A stretch of 33,431 bases of DNA from positions 1-33,431 of the forward strand of contig CACPQA010000017.1 in the NCBI GenBank assembly GCA_902635965.1. Reading direction: 5' to 3'. The notes beneath the pieces were generated by a model. It made no database searches. It had not been told where the DNA came from and was given only the letters and a program-made list of their open reading frames with translations. The position numbers were made by a program, and so were the translations under genes. Below are positions 1 through 8,703 of the stretch, one piece after another; the stretch's first letter is position 1; each line of letters begins with the position of its first letter. Source of the stretch: an uncultured Bacteroidota bacterium. Lineage in GTDB: Bacteria; Bacteroidota; Bacteroidia; Flavobacteriales; Flavobacteriaceae.

Positions 1-416
1 TTGGTTGCACTCCCGCCAAGGCTTAAAATTATTTCTGAACATCCATTTTTAATTGCATGATTAATTGATAATCCTGTACCATATGTAGAAGTAAGACCTG
101 GATTTCTGTTTTTTTTATCTATCAATGATAAACCAGACGCTTGTGACAATTCAACCCAAGCCGTTTTTGAATTTTTAAATTTAAAATATTTGCTTATCAT
201 TTGATTCCCAATAGCGTTTTCAGTTTTATGTTCAACAGCCTCCCCATCACAGTTTTTTTTTAAAAACTCGATGGATCCCTCTCCACCATCAGAAATTGGA
301 ATTTTTTCTATGTTATGATTAGGGTTTATTTTATTTATTCCATCCGCTATTGAATTAGCCACTTTACTTGCAGGTAAACACTCCTTAAATGAATCGGGTG
401 CGATTAAAATATTCAT
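1..416 (-). CDS. Glycerate kinase, N-terminal part (cut by window edge)
   Basis: The reading frame opens at ATG 414-416 and runs off the left edge, giving about 138 residues of the N-terminal half. It begins MNILIAPDSFKECLPASKVA, the typical opening of the GarK/GlxK glycerate kinase family, followed by IPISDGGEGS and, near the edge, a glycine-rich LSLGGSAT. The family phosphorylates D-glycerate to 2- or 3-phosphoglycerate in the cytosol, feeding glyoxylate or serine-derived carbon into glycolysis. Its start codon overlaps the stop of the upstream flavoprotein gene as ATGA (413-416), so the two are probably translationally coupled. Full-length members have roughly 370-380 residues, so more than half lies outside the window. 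The family call is firm; which phosphoglycerate is made cannot be told from this fragment. Confidence 0.9.
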   Translation of the reverse strand, partial: MNILIAPDSFKECLPASKVANSIADGINKINPNHNIEKIPISDGGEGSIEFLKKNCDGEAVEHKTENAIGNQMISKYFKFKNSKTAWVELSQASGLSLIDKKNRNPGLTSTYGTGLSINHAIKNGCSEIILSLGGSAT

Positions 417-1375
417 TTTTTTTCTTTAATGTGTTTGATTATTTGGCTGGCATGGATTCTAGAGTTTTCTATAAACCATTTATTAGTTTGATATCCTCCG
501 CAAATTACTCCAGCTAGGTAAACACCTTTGACGTTAGACTCCATTGTATCTGTGTTGTATAGAGGACTAAAGTCTTTATCCTTATTAAATTTTATTCCAA
601 CTGATTTTAAAAGCTTGAAATTTGGCTGGTATCCTGTCATAGCTAAAACAAAATCGTTTTTTATTCTAATTTTTTTATTTCTGTTTTTTATAATCACGTA
701 TTTTTCTTGAATCTCAACAATCTCAGAGTTAAATAGTGCCTTAATAGCCCCCTCTTTTATTCGATTTTCAATATCTGGCTTAGACCAATATTTTACATTT
801 TCTCTAATCTTGTTTTCTCTAACTATCATCGTAACACTTTTAGCACCTTTTCTAAATGTTTCTAGTGCTGCGTCTACAGCCGAATTAGCTGCTCCTACAA
901 TTGCTATGTCCATTCCAAAATAAGGGTGTGGCTCAGAGTAATAGTGGGATACCTTTGGTAAGGTTTCACCCACGATATTCAGAGGGAAGGGTATATCATA
1001 AAAACCTGTTGCGATTATGATGTTTTTTGATTTATAATTTGACTTATCTGTTCTTAAAATAAAAGTTTCGGATTGAAAATTTATTTTTTTAACAGTCTCG
1101 TATAAATTAACTTGTAAATTCCATGACATGCAAACCCTTCTATAATATTCCAACGCTTCGGGACGTGTTGGCTTTGGGTTTTGTGAAATAAACGGAACTT
1201 CTCCTATCTCAAGCTTATCTGATGTAGAAAAAAAAGTCATGTTTTGAGGATAATTATAAATAGAATTTACCAACACCCCCTTTTCAAGAATCAAACTCGT
1301 CAATTTATTCCTCTTAGCTTCAATACTACATGCTAAGCCGATAGGGCCAGCACCAATTATTATAACATCAAACAT
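413..1375 (-). CDS. ypdA: YpdA-family FAD/NAD(P)-binding oxidoreductase
   Basis: This 320-residue flavoprotein has an FAD-binding Rossmann motif at the N-terminus (IIIGAGPIGLA, residues 5-15) followed by VNSIYNYPQNMTFFSTSDKL and EIGEVPFI, which are hallmark stretches of the YpdA family. A second nucleotide-binding motif (IAIVGAANSAVDAALE) lies near residue 155-170, and GVYLAGVICGG near the C-terminus is the usual second FAD contact. YpdA of Firmicutes is a putative NADPH-dependent bacillithiol-disulfide reductase, and several Bacteroidota also make bacillithiol. There is no CxxC redox pair of the thioredoxin-reductase type, as expected for this family. It is the first gene of a pair with glycerate kinase (4-base overlap). 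The family call is strong; the disulfide substrate in this organism is inferred. Confidence 0.85.
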   Translation of the reverse strand: MFDVIIIGAGPIGLACSIEAKRNKLTSLILEKGVLVNSIYNYPQNMTFFSTSDKLEIGEVPFISQNPKPTRPEALEYYRRVCMSWNLQVNLYETVKKINFQSETFILRTDKSNYKSKNIIIATGFYDIPFPLNIVGETLPKVSHYYSEPHPYFGMDIAIVGAANSAVDAALETFRKGAKSVTMIVRENKIRENVKYWSKPDIENRIKEGAIKALFNSEIVEIQEKYVIIKNRNKKIRIKNDFVLAMTGYQPNFKLLKSVGIKFNKDKDFSPLYNTDTMESNVKGVYLAGVICGGYQTNKWFIENSRIHASQIIKHIKEKK

Positions 1376-1544
1376 CTTATAAATATATGTATTTATAAAG
1401 CTTTTGTGTTATGCATTTTATACTATAGATTAAAGCTATAGCAATAAAAAAAATAATATTAAACTATTATAGTAATAGATAATATTTCTAAAAAAAAAAA
1501 ATAAAAAAAACATTTTTTGACACAATAATAATAAAAAACTATTA

Positions 1545-2609
1545 TTAACGGTGTTTTATAATTAAAAACTGTCTTAAAAATAAAAGTAAAATTACAATGA
1601 GAGTAATTAGAAAGCCTATGACTATGTTAAAAAAATAAACTGAAATTAAAAATACAATTGCCCACCATAAAGGAAAAATTAAAATACCTACTAAATATTT
1701 TACAGAAAGATGAAAAACTCTCTCATCAAATTTCTTTAATATGATATTAATTAGCTTTAAAGGGATTAAATTAAATATAGAAAAAAATCTAAATGCTATT
1801 TTTTCAATGACTGTTTTAGAGCTATTGTTTTTAAGTTTATTATCCTTTAGGGAAATTTTCCTTTTAAGTACTTTAAATTCAGTTTTGGTACTTTTAAAAT
1901 TGATCAAATCTTTTTGGATATTGTATTCTCTAGTGTGGTCCGGTAACCAGAGACACTTTTTCATTTCATTTTCTAGTTTTAATCTGACCTTATTAAGGGC
2001 TTTAACAGGTTTTTTTTCATAAAGATTGATGAATTCATTTAGTTTAATTGCATCGCCATATACAATTGTACAATTATGATATGGGTGAATGTGGCTTCCA
2101 TAGTTTATCCCAACTGGTTGGAGATAAATTTTTGTTTTTGGAAATTTTTTTAAACTTTCTAACCCAATTCTTGAACTCCCTTTAGAAATTGGCAATAAGT
2201 AATATTCATCATGATGTTTTCCTTCTGAAAAAACCATTATGTGTTTTTTAGTTTTCAAAAGGTCATAGCACTTCTCAAAGGTTTTGTTATTAAGATGTAA
2301 TTTTTCATAACCATCTCTAATTCTATAAACAGGTAATGTTTGCATTGCATCTAAAATCCATAAAAAAGGTTTTCTAAATACATCACTTCTTGTTAATGAA
2401 TACAATCTTTTACCACAGGTCGATCCTACAAGCAAAGGGTCCAGTAAGGCAGACTGGTGGTTTGGGGAAAAAATTATTGCACCATCTTTTGGTATTTTCC
2501 CCTTACCGAGTATAGTAAGTTTTTTAAAAAAAAAATTGTTGTAAAATGTTAATATGAATCTTATAAAATTATAAAACCTTTTTTTCACTTTTTTTTTACT
2601 TTTAAACAA
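1545..2609 (-). CDS. Lysophospholipid acyltransferase family protein (PlsC-like, membrane)
   Basis: A 354-residue membrane acyltransferase, probably acylating glycerol-phosphate or lysophosphatidate in phospholipid synthesis. The catalytic block is NHQSALLDPLLVGS (residues 50-63), with His51 and Asp57 spaced H-x5-D rather than the H-x4-D of classical PlsC. That spacing is known from the branch that resembles yeast glycerol-3-phosphate acyltransferases (NHPNALLDPLL type). FSEGKHHDEYYLLPISKG around residue 127 corresponds to the FPEGxxS acceptor-binding motif. The C-terminus carries two long hydrophobic helices (about residues 300-350). The start is TTG at 2607-2609: a stop lies in frame just upstream and the first internal Met is residue 80, beyond the catalytic His. 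Lysine-rich residues 4-11 precede a hydrophobic segment. Exact acyl acceptor unknown. Confidence 0.85.
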   Translation of the reverse strand: MFKSKKKVKKRFYNFIRFILTFYNNFFFKKLTILGKGKIPKDGAIIFSPNHQSALLDPLLVGSTCGKRLYSLTRSDVFRKPFLWILDAMQTLPVYRIRDGYEKLHLNNKTFEKCYDLLKTKKHIMVFSEGKHHDEYYLLPISKGSSRIGLESLKKFPKTKIYLQPVGINYGSHIHPYHNCTIVYGDAIKLNEFINLYEKKPVKALNKVRLKLENEMKKCLWLPDHTREYNIQKDLINFKSTKTEFKVLKRKISLKDNKLKNNSSKTVIEKIAFRFFSIFNLIPLKLINIILKKFDERVFHLSVKYLVGILIFPLWWAIVFLISVYFFNIVIGFLITLIVILLLFLRQFLIIKHR

Positions 2610-2658
2610 ATCAAACTTCTTTTAAAATTAATTTTAATAAAACTTTAAAAAACTATAA

Positions 2659-4230
<1,572 letters not shown>

Positions 4231-4231
4231 T

Positions 4232-4516
4232 ATGTTGATTGAGATTTATTCAATTGATTGTAAATTATTGTCTGGGGAAATTGATTCAGCGATTTTCCCT
4301 GGTTCAGATGGTTCTTTTCAAGTTCTCAACAATCACGCGCCCATAGTTTCAACTCTCACAAAAGGAAAAATTGAAATTCAAGGTGAAATTTCATTTCATG
4401 CTGAGGATTCCAGTGGTAAATACAATATAAATAAAGAAAAAAAAGCGACTTCTTTACAAATTGAATCAGGATTAGTTGAGTTGAAAAAAAACTCAATTAA
4501 AGTTTTAATAGATTAA
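4232..4516 (+). CDS. atpC: ATP synthase F1 subunit epsilon (beta-sandwich domain only)
   Basis: A 94-residue epsilon subunit, part of the central stalk linking gamma to the c-ring. It has the N-terminal beta-sandwich with the hallmark FPGSDGSFQVLNNHAPIVSTL. The C-terminal helical hairpin that inhibits ATP hydrolysis in E. coli and Bacillus is missing, the usual condition in Bacteroidota, so epsilon-mediated inhibition of the E. coli kind is not expected. The start ATG lies one base after the atpD stop. The last 4 bases (4513-4516) overlap the 3' end of convergent recX, so the atpDC transcript must end inside or beyond recX. Confidence 0.95.
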   Translation: MLIEIYSIDCKLLSGEIDSAIFPGSDGSFQVLNNHAPIVSTLTKGKIEIQGEISFHAEDSSGKYNINKEKKATSLQIESGLVELKKNSIKVLID

Positions 4517-4989
4517 AGTCTATTTTTTGTTGTTTCTAACAAATATTTATTAATTAAATCAAATTCCCAACCTCTCCCATGAAGTGCTCTGCAAAAACTT
4601 CTTCTTCTTGAATTTAAATCCAATTTTGATCTATTCTCCCATTCTTTTTTTGCTATTTTATAAAAAATAGAAGTGTACTCTTTTTCTGGTATTTTTTTTA
4701 AAGCGTAGTTGATTATTTTTTTTTCAATGGACTTAGACTTTAGGTTATATCTAATTTTAATTTTCCCCCAACTATTATTTCTCAATTTTCCAATTGCATA
4801 CTCTTTGCTAAACCGATTATCGTCGAAATATTTTCTTTCGTAAAGTTGATAAAGTATCAATTCTTTCATTTTGTCTGGTACTCCTAAGCTAACCATTTTC
4901 CTCACTATATCAGATTTACATCTTTCCTGATATTCGCAATACCTCTCAACTTTTCTTAAAAATTCGGTAAATTTCTCTTTCTCTGTCAT
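4513..4989 (-). CDS. recX: Regulatory protein RecX
   Basis: A 158-residue RecX-family protein, a small cytosolic modulator that binds RecA filaments and limits recombinase activity. The family pattern is visible: three-helix repeats, an early ERYCEYQERCKSDIVRKM segment, LYERKYFDDNRFSKEYA (the FDDxRFA-like motif, about residues 48-64), and a C-terminal RRRSFCRALHGRGW followed by a short helix. The gene lies 43 bases after rng on the same strand, but that gap is almost filled by a terminator-like hairpin (4998-5031). The supply of recX mRNA may therefore depend on read-through or on a promoter inside rng. recA is not in the window. The 3' end overlaps atpC tail to tail. Confidence 0.88.
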   Translation of the reverse strand: MTEKEKFTEFLRKVERYCEYQERCKSDIVRKMVSLGVPDKMKELILYQLYERKYFDDNRFSKEYAIGKLRNNSWGKIKIRYNLKSKSIEKKIINYALKKIPEKEYTSIFYKIAKKEWENRSKLDLNSRRRSFCRALHGRGWEFDLINKYLLETTKNRL

Positions 4990-4997
4990 AAATAAAT

Positions 4998-5031
4998 AAA
5001 AAATGCGATACCATTATGGCACCGCATTTTT
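4998..5031 (-). terminator. Rho-independent terminator or attenuator between rng and recX
   Basis: On the minus strand the sequence folds into a stem of roughly 15 base pairs: outer arms AAAATGCG/CGCATTTT, inner arms GTGCCA/TGGTAT with two G-U wobbles, and a 3-base loop. A run of six T follows directly. It begins 2 bases after the rng stop and ends 9 bases before the recX ATG. On the plus strand the two wobbles become A-C mismatches, so the structure is stronger for minus-strand RNA. Confidence 0.75.
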
Positions 5032-5032
5032 A

Positions 5033-6586
5033 TCAAATTCTTAAAGATCTGTTTTTTCCGTCTATAAATTTATATTGTAAGTATCGATAGGCATCCCTAG
5101 GGATTACTTTAATTCTCTTTTTAAACTTTATCCACCATTTAAACTTTATTGAAGTAATACCTTGGTTCAAGTAAGCAGCAACAAAAGGATGTACGTGTAA
5201 GTAAATCTTTTTCTTTTTGTGCTTAGGATTATTTAATATAATATTTAAATCTGATTTTATCTTATCAATCAAAACTATAGGCGCTTCTACCTCGTTACTT
5301 TGATTAGGATTAGGTTCCAATGTTTTTATATTAAGTTCTGGTCTAACCCTTTGTCTAGTTACTTGTATAAGTCCGAATTTAGATGGAGGAAGAATTTTAT
5401 GTTTTGTTCTATCCTTACTCATTTCATCTTTCAAGTGAGTGAAAAGTTTTTTTCTATTTTCACTTGATGACAAATCAATAAAATCAATAACAATTATTCC
5501 ACCCATGTCTCTTAATCTAAGTTGTCTTGCAATTTCCGTAGCAGATATCATATTTACCTCAAAAGCAGTATCTTCCTGACTTTTTTCCTTGTTAGATCTA
5601 TTTCCGCTATTTACATCAATTACATGTAGTGCCTCGGTATGTTCTATAACCAGATAGGCACCTTTTTTCATGGAAACAGTTTTTCCAAATGAAGTCTTAA
5701 TTTGCCTTTCAATCCCAAATTTTTCAAAAATTGGGACTGAATCTTTATAGTGACTCACTATATTGCTTTTCTTTGGAGCAATAGAATCTAAATATTCTTT
5801 AACTTCTTGCAAAAGCATTTTATCATCTACATAAATGCCTTTAAAGGAGTCATCAAAAATATCTCTTAATATAGACGAGGTTCTATTTATTTCACTTAAA
5901 ACCATGTATGGACATTTATTAATGTTCCGAATACTTTTACAAAGTTTTATCCACCTATTGACTAAATTTTGTAGATCAGAATCTAATTCAGCAACTTTTT
6001 TTTCTTTAGCAACTGTTCTCACAATAACACCAAAATTTTTGGGCTTAATGCTATTAACCAGTCTTTTAAGACGAGTTCTTTCATCTCTACTTTCAATTTT
6101 TTGAGATATTGAAACTCTATCTGAAAATGGAATTAACACCATATATCTCCCTGCTAGAGAAATTTCACATGATATTCGTGGTCCTTTTGTAGAAATTGGT
6201 TCTTTTATTATTTGGACCAAAATAAATTGATTGGGTTTAAGTAAATCTACAACTTTTCCATCTTTTTCAATATCACTTTCCAGCTCAAAATTATTAAGCA
6301 TATAGTTTTTAATCTTACCTGAATTTACAAGTTTTACATACTTTAAAAGAGATAGAAGCTGGGGTCCTAAGTCGTGATAGTGAAGAAATCCATTTTTTTC
6401 GTGGCCGATATTTACAAAAGCTGCGTTAAGTCCAGAAATTGGCTTTCTTACTCTTGCAAAGAATATATCACCTACAGAAAACTTATTATTATCTGTTTCT
6501 TTGTTAAGTTCAATTAATTTTCCTTCATTTAATAAGGCAAAATCAACAGCTGAAGAATTTGATCGTATTATCAATTCTTTATTCAC
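5033..6586 (-). CDS. rng: Ribonuclease G/E family endoribonuclease
   Basis: A 517-residue RNase E/G-family endonuclease, which cuts single-stranded AU-rich RNA and matures rRNA and mRNA in the cytosol. The N-terminus has the opening NKELIIRSNSSAVDFALLNEGKL and an S1 RNA-binding fold (about residues 38-130). The catalytic part holds the two metal-binding aspartates, in HVIDVNSGN and GGIIVIDFIDL (about residues 320-370). TRQRVRPELNIKTLEPNPNQ follows where E. coli has the Zn-link CPRCxG, and no cysteine pair is present, as in other flavobacterial homologues. There is no long disordered C-terminal scaffold, so it is RNase-G-like in layout. It lies downstream of HU and the 29-residue basic-protein gene on the same strand and is followed by a strong hairpin. 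Confidence 0.93.
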   Translation of the reverse strand: MNKELIIRSNSSAVDFALLNEGKLIELNKETDNNKFSVGDIFFARVRKPISGLNAAFVNIGHEKNGFLHYHDLGPQLLSLLKYVKLVNSGKIKNYMLNNFELESDIEKDGKVVDLLKPNQFILVQIIKEPISTKGPRISCEISLAGRYMVLIPFSDRVSISQKIESRDERTRLKRLVNSIKPKNFGVIVRTVAKEKKVAELDSDLQNLVNRWIKLCKSIRNINKCPYMVLSEINRTSSILRDIFDDSFKGIYVDDKMLLQEVKEYLDSIAPKKSNIVSHYKDSVPIFEKFGIERQIKTSFGKTVSMKKGAYLVIEHTEALHVIDVNSGNRSNKEKSQEDTAFEVNMISATEIARQLRLRDMGGIIVIDFIDLSSSENRKKLFTHLKDEMSKDRTKHKILPPSKFGLIQVTRQRVRPELNIKTLEPNPNQSNEVEAPIVLIDKIKSDLNIILNNPKHKKKKIYLHVHPFVAAYLNQGITSIKFKWWIKFKKRIKVIPRDAYRYLQYKFIDGKNRSLRI

Positions 6587-6698
6587 ATCGATTATTTTTA
6601 GGACGCGTTAACGTCGATTAAACAAAATTTTATTTTTACGTATCTGGCAATAATTACCAAACTTTCAAAGAACGGTCAAGTTTAGAGTGTTTTTAACA

Positions 6699-6788
6699 CT
6701 ATTTCTTTTTATGTCGATTAGCTCTTCTTCTTTTCTTTCTTTTGTGAGTTGCTACCTTGTGTCTCTTTCTTTTCTTACCACTTGGCAT
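6699..6788 (-). CDS. Small basic ribosomal-type protein (AURKAIP1/COX24 domain, bS22/mS38-like), 29 residues
   Basis: A very short frame encodes 29 residues opening MPSGKKRKRHKVATHKRKKR and ending RRANRHKKK, nearly all Lys, Arg and His. I recognise this near-invariant sequence from many Bacteroidota genomes, where it is annotated as an AURKAIP1/COX24-domain protein. Relatives are the mitochondrial small-subunit protein mS38 and mycobacterial bS22, which sit in the small ribosomal subunit. The ATG at 6786-6788 lies 11 bases after the HU stop, so it is probably translated from the HU transcript, with rng 112 bases further on. A short AGTGTT-AAA-AACACT hairpin overlaps its stop codon but lacks a T-run. 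A plus-strand open frame across this region is a shadow of it. Confidence 0.8.
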   Translation of the reverse strand: MPSGKKRKRHKVATHKRKKRRRANRHKKK

Positions 6789-6799
6789 ATCAAGTATTT

Positions 6800-7087
6800 C
6801 TATAATGTTACCTTTGATTTAACTGCATTTATAAAAACCTTAGAAGGCTTAAATGCGGGAATATTATGCTCCGGAATAATAACAGCAGTATTTTTAGAAA
6901 TGTTTCTGCCTGTTTTCTTTGCACGTTTTTTAATTATGAAACTACCAAACCCTCTTAAATAAACATTATTGCCACCCTCGAGCGAATCTTTTATTTCTTC
7001 CATAAACTTTTCGATAGTAATTTGAACATCGCTTTTATCAATCCCTAATTTATCTGAAATATTAGAAACAATTTCTGCTTTAGTCAT
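6800..7087 (-). CDS. HU/IHF-family DNA-binding protein
   Basis: A 95-residue histone-like protein that bends and compacts DNA as a dimer in the nucleoid. It begins MTKAEIVSNISDKLGIDKSD, the standard HU opening, continues with the dimerisation helices and VYLRGFGSFIIKKRAKKTGR, and ends with the beta-arm region (IIPEHNIPAFKPS) and a final helix. The frame is open 13 codons further upstream to an ATG at 7126, but that ATG lies within a -7-like element (7124-7131) and the extra residues are not part of the family, so I chose ATG 7085-7087. It is followed by the 29-residue basic protein and rng on the same strand, a set that makes sense as a growth-linked unit. Confidence 0.93.
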   Translation of the reverse strand: MTKAEIVSNISDKLGIDKSDVQITIEKFMEEIKDSLEGGNNVYLRGFGSFIIKKRAKKTGRNISKNTAVIIPEHNIPAFKPSKVFINAVKSKVTL

Positions 7088-7123
7088 CTGTTTAGATTTA
7101 TGGTTAATTAATTTTTCTGTTGG

Positions 7124-7131
7124 CAAATATA
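7124..7131 (-). promoter_or_regulatory. Likely -7 element of the HU promoter
   Basis: On the minus strand this reads TATATTTG, matching TAnnTTTG and identical to the elements before atpD, ssb and susC. No TTG-like triplet sits at the expected 19-base distance (the position reads CAC), so the -33 contact would be poor. Start of transcription would fall near 7117, about 30 bases before the chosen HU start, which supports ATG 7087 over ATG 7126. Confidence 0.45.
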
Positions 7132-7199
7132 AAAATAATAATCACAATGAGTGATTTTGTACAAATATTATTATTTATTGTAATAGAGTATATTTTAAT

Positions 7200-8237
7200 A
7201 TGAACTTTTCTTCTAAATTGTTTAATTGGTATCAAAAAAATAAAAGGGAGCTGCCTTGGAGAGAAACTAAGGACCCTTACAAAATTTGGATTTCAGAAGT
7301 TATACTTCAACAAACAAGAGTAAAACAAGGTATACCTTATTATATTAAATTCTTGAATGAATATCCTTCTTTAAACAAGTTATCTTTAGCAAGTGAAGAA
7401 GAAATTTTGCTTTTATGGCAGGGATTAGGTTATTATAGAAGGGCAATATATCTTTTAGAATCAGCTAAAAAAATTGTTAAAACAAATAATGGAAATTTTC
7501 CAAATACTTTCGATGATATTTTAAAAATAAAAGGAGTTGGAGATTATACGGCCAGCGCCATATCGTCTATATGTTTCGGCGAGAAGGAAGTTGTTGTAGA
7601 TGGCAATGTGTTTAGGTTTATGTCGAGACTGCTTGGATTAAAGAGGGATATAAAGTTAAAGTCAAACCTTCTTTTTTTTAAAAATACATTAAAATTATTA
7701 ATTGAGGATTTAAATCCAGGGGACTTTAATCAAGCTTTGATGGAATTTGGAGCTTTACAATGTATCCCCAATAAACCCCCTTGTCAATCTTGTATTTTCA
7801 AATCAGAATGTAAAGCTTACTTAATGAAGGATGTAAAATCTTACCCTCAAAAAAAAGTTAAGATTCAAAAAAAACAGAGACACCTGAATTATATCGTTAT
7901 GTTGAGTAATAAAAAGCTGATTTTTAAAAAAAGAGTTGAATCTGACATTTGGAAAAATCTTTATGAGTTTCCTTTGGTTGAGGGTAAATGTTCAGAGTTA
8001 AATCAAATAGTAAATAAAAAAGAATTCATCGATTTAAATAACAAACTGACCTCCCCTCCCAAATTCTTAAAATTAGTTAATGTCAAACATCTTCTCAGTC
8101 ACCAAACATTAAACATTAAATTTTGGGTTTTTACCTCAGAGGGTTCTTTCAATAACTTGCGTTCTTTTAAAGAAATTTTAAGTTTACCCAAACCGATTGT
8201 AATCTCAGACTTTATTGATAAACACTTAAAGTCATAA
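7200..8237 (+). CDS. mutY: A/G-specific adenine glycosylase MutY
   Basis: A 345-residue base-excision repair enzyme that removes adenine mispaired with 8-oxoguanine. All key elements are present: Glu33 in ISEVILQQTR, the helix-hairpin-helix IKGVGDYTASA (110-120), catalytic Asp134 in VVVDGNVFRF, and the 4Fe-4S cluster ligands Cys188, Cys195, Cys198 and Cys204 spaced C-x6-C-x2-C-x5-C. The C-terminal NUDIX-like domain that recognises 8-oxoG begins near residue 225 (RHLNYIVMLSNKK). It heads the mutY-ssb-gldE-gldD series, an arrangement common in flavobacteria. A TATATTTT element at 7189-7196 lies too close to the ATG to be convincing as a promoter. Confidence 0.97.
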   Translation: MNFSSKLFNWYQKNKRELPWRETKDPYKIWISEVILQQTRVKQGIPYYIKFLNEYPSLNKLSLASEEEILLLWQGLGYYRRAIYLLESAKKIVKTNNGNFPNTFDDILKIKGVGDYTASAISSICFGEKEVVVDGNVFRFMSRLLGLKRDIKLKSNLLFFKNTLKLLIEDLNPGDFNQALMEFGALQCIPNKPPCQSCIFKSECKAYLMKDVKSYPQKKVKIQKKQRHLNYIVMLSNKKLIFKKRVESDIWKNLYEFPLVEGKCSELNQIVNKKEFIDLNNKLTSPPKFLKLVNVKHLLSHQTLNIKFWVFTSEGSFNNLRSFKEILSLPKPIVISDFIDKHLKS

Positions 8238-8255
8238 TAGTATTTATTATATTTG
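8226..8255 (+). promoter_or_regulatory. Bacteroidota-type promoter of ssb
   Basis: TTA at 8226-8228, exactly 19 bases, then TATATTTG at 8248-8255. It begins inside the last codons of mutY and would start transcription near 8262, about 10 bases before the ssb ATG. ssb, gldE and gldD can then be expressed independently of mutY. Confidence 0.55.
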
Positions 8256-8271
8256 ATTTAAAATAAAATCT

Positions 8272-8676
8272 ATGAGTGGTTCTTTAAATAAAGTCATGCT
8301 AATTGGAAATCTTGGAGATGATGTAAAAATCCATCATTTTGAAGGAGGAGGATCTATAGGTAGATTCCCCTTAGCAACAAATGAATCTTACACGAAAAAG
8401 GATACAGGAGAAAAAATTACAGAAACGGAATGGCATAATATAGTTGTAAGAAACAAAGTGGCAGAGATTTGCTTAAAGTATCTCAGTAAAGGAGACAGAA
8501 TTTACGTGGAGGGTAAAATAAAAAATCGAAAATGGAAGGCTGATGATGGAAGCGATAGATACACAACAGAAATCAATGTTGATCAATTTACATTTTTGAC
8601 AACTAAAAAGAATTCAGAATCTCAAAATCCCATAAATGAAGACTCAAATCTCAACGATCAAGATTTACCTTTTTAA
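8272..8676 (+). CDS. ssb: Single-stranded DNA-binding protein
   Basis: A 134-residue SSB that coats single-stranded DNA in replication, repair and recombination. The OB-fold opens SLNKVMLIGNLGDDVKIHHF, with family motifs TEWHNIVVRNKVAEICLKYL and GDRIYVEGKIKNRKW. The acidic C-terminal tail ends NDQDLPF, the conserved hook for partner proteins. It is shorter than E. coli SSB because the linker before the tail is brief, as is common in Bacteroidota. It sits 34 bases after mutY with its own predicted promoter in the gap and is followed 27 bases later by gldE. Confidence 0.97.
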   Translation: MSGSLNKVMLIGNLGDDVKIHHFEGGGSIGRFPLATNESYTKKDTGEKITETEWHNIVVRNKVAEICLKYLSKGDRIYVEGKIKNRKWKADDGSDRYTTEINVDQFTFLTTKKNSESQNPINEDSNLNDQDLPF

Positions 8677-8703
8677 ACCAACTTATAATACACTAAAACA
8701 AGC

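Noticed and set aside
6686-6700. AGTGTT-AAA-AACACT hairpin at the stop of the small basic gene as a terminator
   Set aside because: Only 6 pairs, and no T-run follows on the minus strand, where it would have to act.
6687-6962. Plus-strand open frame of 91 codons across the HU/small-gene region
   Set aside because: It is a shadow: the minus strand here holds the HU C-terminus and the 29-residue basic protein, both with strong family sequence; the Ser/Phe/Leu-rich translation is the complement of Lys/Arg-rich codons.
7088-7126. Extended HU start at ATG 7126 (13 extra residues)
   Set aside because: The extra residues are not part of HU proteins, and the ATG lies inside a TATATTTG -7-like element on the same strand, so it would not be transcribed from that promoter.
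7189-7196. TATATTTT as the mutY promoter
   Set aside because: It lacks the final G, has no TTG-like triplet 19 bases upstream, and lies 3 bases before the ATG, which would put the transcription start inside the coding region.
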